Shown here piece after piece: positions 6,931-10,288 of a DNA stretch of 10,288 nt; positions within the stretch are counted from its first letter, which is position 1; every line of letters starts with the position of its first letter. Source of the stretch: JAPKZH01 sp964537875. GTDB lineage: Bacteria > Acidobacteriota > Aminicenantia > Aminicenantales > UBA4085. A program made the translations under genes and the position numbers. The stretch lies in assembly GCA_964537875.1 (NCBI GenBank), contig CAZIDN010000102.1, forward strand, positions 1 to 10,288, read 5' to 3'. Under the pieces are notes generated by a model. That model was not told the DNA's origin. It made no database searches and saw only the letters and a program-made list of their open reading frames with translations.

Positions 6931-6936
6931 AGGGCC

Positions 6937-7443
6937 ATGCATAAAACTCTCATCACCTATTTCACCCGAACGGGCAACACGAAAAAAGTCGCCGAATCGA
7001 TTTTTGCCGCCCTGGAAGGGGATAAAGTCCTCAAGCCTTTGGACGAGGTCCAGGGCCTCGATGAATACGCCCTGGTTTTTGTCGGCTTTCCCATCCATTC
7101 CCACAGCGTTCCCTACAAGGTCGAGGTTTTTCTCAAGAAGATCCCGGCCGGCAAAAAAATCGCTCTCTTTTGCACGCACGGGTCTCTGCCGGGCCACAGG
7201 CTGTCGAGAGAAGGCTTGGAGCACGCCATCGTCCTGGCTTCCAAAGCCAAGATCCTCGGCACGTTTTCCTGCCGGGGAAAAGTTTCCTTTGAAGCTCTGG
7301 AGGTCCTGAGCAAATCTCCGGAGCACCTGGAATGGGCCGAGATGGCCGCCTCGGCCGGCTCCCATCCGAACGAGACAGACCTGGCCGAGGCCAAGGTTTT
7401 CGCCCGTCAGGTCAAAACGTCGAGCCTCCACGGACATTACTAG
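6937..7443 (+). CDS. Flavodoxin-family FMN protein
   Basis: The product is 168 residues long, the length of a single flavodoxin domain, and probably cytoplasmic. The N-terminal strand ITYFTRTGNTKKVAE (residues 6-20) is the classical phosphate-binding loop for FMN, T-x-T-G-N-T. VFVGFPIHSHSVP (48-59) corresponds to the loop that stacks on the isoalloxazine ring. ALFCTHGSLPG (76-86) corresponds to the next FMN-contact loop. The C-terminal part (TFSCRGKVS, then HPNETDLAEAKVFARQV) resembles stand-alone flavodoxin-like proteins of anaerobes rather than the WrbA type. It would carry electrons between unidentified partners. It begins 32 bases after the kinase stop, with no promoter visible between, so it probably belongs to the same transcript. 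AGGG at 6931-6934 is too close to the ATG to be ideal, and GGAAAA at 6923-6928 is better placed. Confidence 0.88.
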   Translation: MHKTLITYFTRTGNTKKVAESIFAALEGDKVLKPLDEVQGLDEYALVFVGFPIHSHSVPYKVEVFLKKIPAGKKIALFCTHGSLPGHRLSREGLEHAIVLASKAKILGTFSCRGKVSFEALEVLSKSPEHLEWAEMAASAGSHPNETDLAEAKVFARQVKTSSLHGHY

Positions 7444-7813
7444 TGCAAACGCATTATTTAAATTGGCCCTCTTCCATTTCATGTGGAGAAAATTGTCTGG
7501 GAAACGATCCGGAAACAACCTCTCTCCCCATCCGGGTTTTTTACGCCGTTCCCGAGCCCTCCTTCTCGGCGGCTCAGAACTCGCTTCCCGGCCTCGATTT
7601 TACGGACGTTCGCCGGGAAGCTCAGACAACTTCGCCGGCCGGCTTCTTCCGAGCCGGCTGCCCTCGAATGAGGACTCGGGAAGGCTAAACCCTCCATGGT
7701 CGCTTCGGCTGTCTTCGGATCGTTTCCCTCCTCAACCTACACAAAAAAATACCTCTTGGGATCAGATTGTTTTTTCGCGTCTTCTTTTAATAATCATTAA
7801 CAGGGAGGGATTC
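7444..7813. other. 370-base non-coding stretch with several hairpins
   Basis: No convincing gene lies here. The frame of the downstream peptidase is open through most of it, but the implied protein is low-complexity in feel and precedes a clear signal peptide and ribosome site, so I treat it as untranslated. Structure: 7583-7592 pairs perfectly with 7612-7621 over a 19-base loop, and 7636-7644 pairs with 7652-7660 with one G-T. A shorter stem at 7552-7556/7565-7569 precedes these. Near the end, TTGTTT (7767-7772) and TAATAA (7788-7793), 15 bases apart, form a weak promoter candidate for the peptidase. No intrinsic terminator for the flavodoxin is evident. Confidence 0.5.
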
Positions 7814-10267
7814 ATGGACCGCACTCGGCGAAAGCCCAAGATTTTTTTGTTTTTATTCGTGCTTTTCTTCATCATCGGGGCGGCCGCGATCGCCAGCGCC
7901 CAAACCAATATTCTTTTCACGATCGACGACTATTTCCGGACAGCGTCCATTCGGATCGAAGACTGGACGAAGGACGGCCGTTGGCTGGCCTGCGTCGTCA
8001 GCGTTCAGGCCGACCGCCTGCCCCAGGATAACTATCGCTACGGAGACCCGACATATATCGGGCCTTCGCTGGCCGATCTGGTGGTGATCGACGCAAGCTC
8101 GGGAAAGCAGGTCAAGCTCTATCCTCAAAAGCAGCAGTTTCGCTCAGCCACCTGGTCCCCGGACGGAAAAGTGCTGGCTTTCTTTCTCTTCCGCAGCCCC
8201 GCCTATCAGCTTGTCCTCTGGAACCGCGAAACCGGAAAATTCGAGAAAGCGGCCTTGAAATACACGAAAGCGATCGCCGCCAATTCGCCCCTTATCTGGT
8301 CTCCGGACGCAAAAATGATCTATCTCACGGTCAGGACCCCGGATTGGGAGGCCAAGAGCGCCGCATTATTTAAATATGCGACGTCCGATCCCATTATTCT
8401 TATGGATTCGGACAAGCCCTTCCTGCAGTGGGACGAGATCAGCCGGCGAAGCCGTCTGGCCATTCCCGTCGTCTGGGAGATCGCCCATAACAGAGTCACT
8501 GAGCTCATGCCCGAGACGATGCTCCTTTCGGCGCGCCTGACCAAGGACGGCGCGTCGCTGATCTTTGAGCGCGATGTGACCGAAAAGACGAATTACGATG
8601 TCATCGGCGGCACGAAAAACCAGCTCGAGGTCCTCCCCCTCCCCAAGGGGACGCCGCGTGTCCTTCTCAAGCCGTATGACCGCAGGTCCCTGGTCTGGTC
8701 CAAGGACAGCGCGACGCTGGCGTATTCGGATAAGGGCGATGTCTACGTGATGGCCATCACCGACAAGGAGCCGCGGAAGCTCGTCGGCGAAAAGGAAGCC
8801 GCCGTTGCCGCTGACAAGGCCAAGGACGAGAAAAAAGACGAGAAGAAGAAAAAACAGGAATTCGATGCGGCCCGCTTCAGCCCCGATGCCGGCGTTTTGC
8901 TTTGCACAAGCGCCCGGCCACAAGCCGAAGAGGAAAAACCAGGCCGGCCGCCGGCCAACCCGCCGCGCCAGTACTGGCTGGTCAACGTCAAAACCGGCGA
9001 AAAGGAAATGATTTACGAGCTTCCCGAAGACGAGGACAGCCGTCCCAACCTTCAAGTCATCGACTGGAGCCCGGACGGCCAGTCGCTTTATTTCAGCTAT
9101 TCCGCGCCCGATAAATACGACCGCGGCCTGGTCAAGCAAGACATCAAGGCGAAAAAGATGTCGGACCTGGTCCGCAGCAGCCGTCTTTATTCAAGATGGA
9201 GGATGGCGGAAGACGGGACGAGCTTCCTCTACATGGAATCCGACGGAGACAAGCCCGAGGAGCTCTATATGGCCGGCGTGGACTTTTCCAAGCCTGCCAA
9301 GCTCATGGACCTCAATCCCCAGTTCAAAGAGAAGGCGCTGAGCCATACCGAGCTCATCTCCTACATGGACGCGGACGGCAAAAAGCTATACGGCGTGTTG
9401 TATTACCCGGCCAACTACGAAAAAGGGAAAAAATATCCTCTCATCACCGAGGTCTACGAACAATTTTTCGAGAACGGGTTCAACGCGACGCTGAACATTT
9501 TTACCTCGGCCGGCTATGCCGTGCTCCATCCTTCGGTGAATCTCGTTAGGGGCTACCCGGGCGAGGCCTGGGCCAAGGGCGCCCTGGCGGCGGTCAACAA
9601 GGTGATCGACATGGGCGTCGCCGACCCCAAGCGCCTTGGAATCCAAGGCACGAGCTACGGAGGGTACGCCACCGTCCTGCTCATCACCCAGACCGATCGT
9701 TTCAAGGCCGCCATCAACAATTCCGGCAAGGTCGACATGGTCAGCTTCTACACGCAGAGCCCGCGCCTGGGCGTCAGGAATATTCACGCCCCGGAAAAAA
9801 GCCAGGACAGGATCGGCGGGACGCTCTGGGAATATCCGGAACGATATCTGGCCCACTCGGCCATCCTCCAGGCCGACCGGATCAAGACTCCCCTACTCTG
9901 CGTCACCGGCGACCAGGACCCCAACGTGGAAGCCCTCCAGTCTCAGGAGATTTTCTATGCGATGCGGAGGCTGGGCAAGAAGGTCGTCTGGCTGCGCTAT
10001 CACAACGGCGCCCACGGCGGCCCCAACACCAACGACGAGCGCAAAGATATGTATAAACGGATGCTCGAATGGTATGATAAATACCTCAAGGATGAGAAGA
10101 AATTAGGTAGGAATGGGACCTGTCACGGACGTGCCCCTAGCGCCCTCGCGCAAGACCCACCCACCCACCACTCAGGCGCTTCGGGCGCAGCGGGGCAGCA
10201 TCCGTGCCACCCATTCCTACATTATTCAAGCAATGATTATATGAAAGCGCGGCCGATAATCCGCTAG
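7814..10267 (+). CDS. Exported S9 prolyl oligopeptidase-family serine peptidase
   Basis: The product is 817 residues long. The ATG at 7814 follows GGGAGGG (7803-7809) and starts a clear signal peptide: basic DRTRRKPK, hydrophobic about 10-22, and probable cleavage ASA-Q at 29/30. Residues about 33-480 form a beta-propeller, shown by repeated WSPDGK/WSPDAK/FSPDAG/WSPDGQ strands. A lysine/glutamate-rich insert at about 325-347 interrupts it. From about 510 the alpha/beta hydrolase domain carries GTSYGGYA with nucleophile S614, GDQDPNV with D702, and HNGAHGG with H734. This is the complete DPP4/acylaminoacyl-peptidase-type triad. The expected family end is near residue 763 (EWYDKYLKDEKK). The next 54 residues come from a palindromic element (10107-10220) and the sequence beyond it, an unusual C-terminal extension. 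It likely trims peptides in the periplasm for uptake; the exact specificity is not readable. Confidence 0.93.
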   Translation: MDRTRRKPKIFLFLFVLFFIIGAAAIASAQTNILFTIDDYFRTASIRIEDWTKDGRWLACVVSVQADRLPQDNYRYGDPTYIGPSLADLVVIDASSGKQVKLYPQKQQFRSATWSPDGKVLAFFLFRSPAYQLVLWNRETGKFEKAALKYTKAIAANSPLIWSPDAKMIYLTVRTPDWEAKSAALFKYATSDPIILMDSDKPFLQWDEISRRSRLAIPVVWEIAHNRVTELMPETMLLSARLTKDGASLIFERDVTEKTNYDVIGGTKNQLEVLPLPKGTPRVLLKPYDRRSLVWSKDSATLAYSDKGDVYVMAITDKEPRKLVGEKEAAVAADKAKDEKKDEKKKKQEFDAARFSPDAGVLLCTSARPQAEEEKPGRPPANPPRQYWLVNVKTGEKEMIYELPEDEDSRPNLQVIDWSPDGQSLYFSYSAPDKYDRGLVKQDIKAKKMSDLVRSSRLYSRWRMAEDGTSFLYMESDGDKPEELYMAGVDFSKPAKLMDLNPQFKEKALSHTELISYMDADGKKLYGVLYYPANYEKGKKYPLITEVYEQFFENGFNATLNIFTSAGYAVLHPSVNLVRGYPGEAWAKGALAAVNKVIDMGVADPKRLGIQGTSYGGYATVLLITQTDRFKAAINNSGKVDMVSFYTQSPRLGVRNIHAPEKSQDRIGGTLWEYPERYLAHSAILQADRIKTPLLCVTGDQDPNVEALQSQEIFYAMRRLGKKVVWLRYHNGAHGGPNTNDERKDMYKRMLEWYDKYLKDEKKLGRNGTCHGRAPSALAQDPPTHHSGASGAAGQHPCHPFLHYSSNDYMKARPIIR
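10107..10220. repeat. 114-base imperfect palindrome inside the peptidase 3' end
   Basis: GTAGGAATGGG (10107-10117) is exactly complementary to 10210-10220. Further in, CACGGA (10124-10129) pairs with 10201-10206, TGCCCC (10132-10137) with 10192-10197, and GCGCCC (10140-10145) with 10183-10188. Together they give one long imperfect hairpin. The loop region contains a CCCA-type tandem stretch (about 10154-10169). The element is unrelated in sequence to the other three palindromes in the window. It keeps the peptidase frame open, so that it is translated. It looks like an inserted REP/MITE-type element. It may also act as a transcript-end hairpin, although no T run follows. Confidence 0.7.
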
Positions 10268-10277
10268 AATGTGGATG

Positions 10278-10284
10278 AAGGAGG
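10278..10284 (+). promoter_or_regulatory. Shine-Dalgarno for a gene beyond the right edge
   Basis: AAGGAGG occurs four bases before the window ends, 11 bases after the peptidase stop. A start codon is expected just outside the window. If so, the next gene follows the peptidase on the same strand. TAGAAT at 10265-10270 resembles a -10 box, but it is too close to this site to serve it and has no matching -35. Confidence 0.6.
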
Positions 10285-10288
10285 TGCC

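Noticed and set aside
7450..7463. 14-base direct repeat CGCATTATTTAAAT, also at 8362-8375
   Set aside because: One such AT-rich match is within chance for a window this size, and the second copy lies inside conserved coding sequence.
7463..7813. 117-residue N-terminal extension of the S9 peptidase frame
   Set aside because: The extension has no domain character, and the ATG at 7814 has a good ribosome site and starts a textbook signal peptide.
8800..8860. AAG/GAG-rich stretch as a tandem repeat element
   Set aside because: It is in frame within the peptidase and encodes a charged linker between propeller strands; no regular repeat unit is present.
8366..9139. 257-codon antisense frame over the S9 peptidase propeller
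   Set aside because: It mirrors the peptidase codon pattern, has no family resemblance and no start signal.

Overview
The window looks like chromosomal DNA of a GC-rich, Gram-negative-type bacterium. Gene content (an exported serine peptidase, an exported M14-like deacylase, a VIT-domain protein, a very large NtrY-type sensor kinase) and protein style suggest the Acidobacteriota / Candidatus Aminicenantes area. That assignment is from impression, not from a search. I see no rRNA, tRNA, CRISPR array, transposase or phage gene.

Layout, left to right. (1) Positions 1-190, minus strand: the first 63 codons of an exported VIT-domain protein that runs off the left edge. It has a GTG start and a strong ribosome binding site. 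(2) 191-452: intergenic, dominated by a 126-base multi-branched palindrome. (3) 453-2111, minus strand: a two-gene unit of an exported AstE/AspA-type zinc deacylase followed 15 bases later by a HAD phosphatase. (4) 2112-2338: a divergent regulatory region with two different perfect palindromes, a minus-strand promoter whose -35 lies inside one of them, and a clean sigma-70 promoter facing right. (5) 2339-7443, plus strand: a tight run of four genes, namely a two-helix small membrane protein, an exported NTF2/DUF4783-like protein, a 1,304-residue multi-membrane-span histidine kinase with no response regulator beside it, and a flavodoxin. (6) 7444-7813: a 370-base GC-rich non-coding stretch with several hairpins. 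(7) 7814-10267: an exported S9 prolyl oligopeptidase-family peptidase. Its last 54 codons are made by an imperfect palindromic element and the sequence after it. (8) The final bases hold a strong ribosome binding site for a gene just beyond the right edge.

The two exported hydrolases fit a peptide or amino-acid scavenging lifestyle. The central four-gene run looks like a single transcription unit for envelope or redox sensing, but its signal and its partner are not visible here. Four unrelated palindromic elements within 10 kb suggest a genome rich in small mobile repeats (REP or MITE-like). Two of them have measurable effects on their neighbours: one supplies a -35 box and one changes a protein C-terminus.
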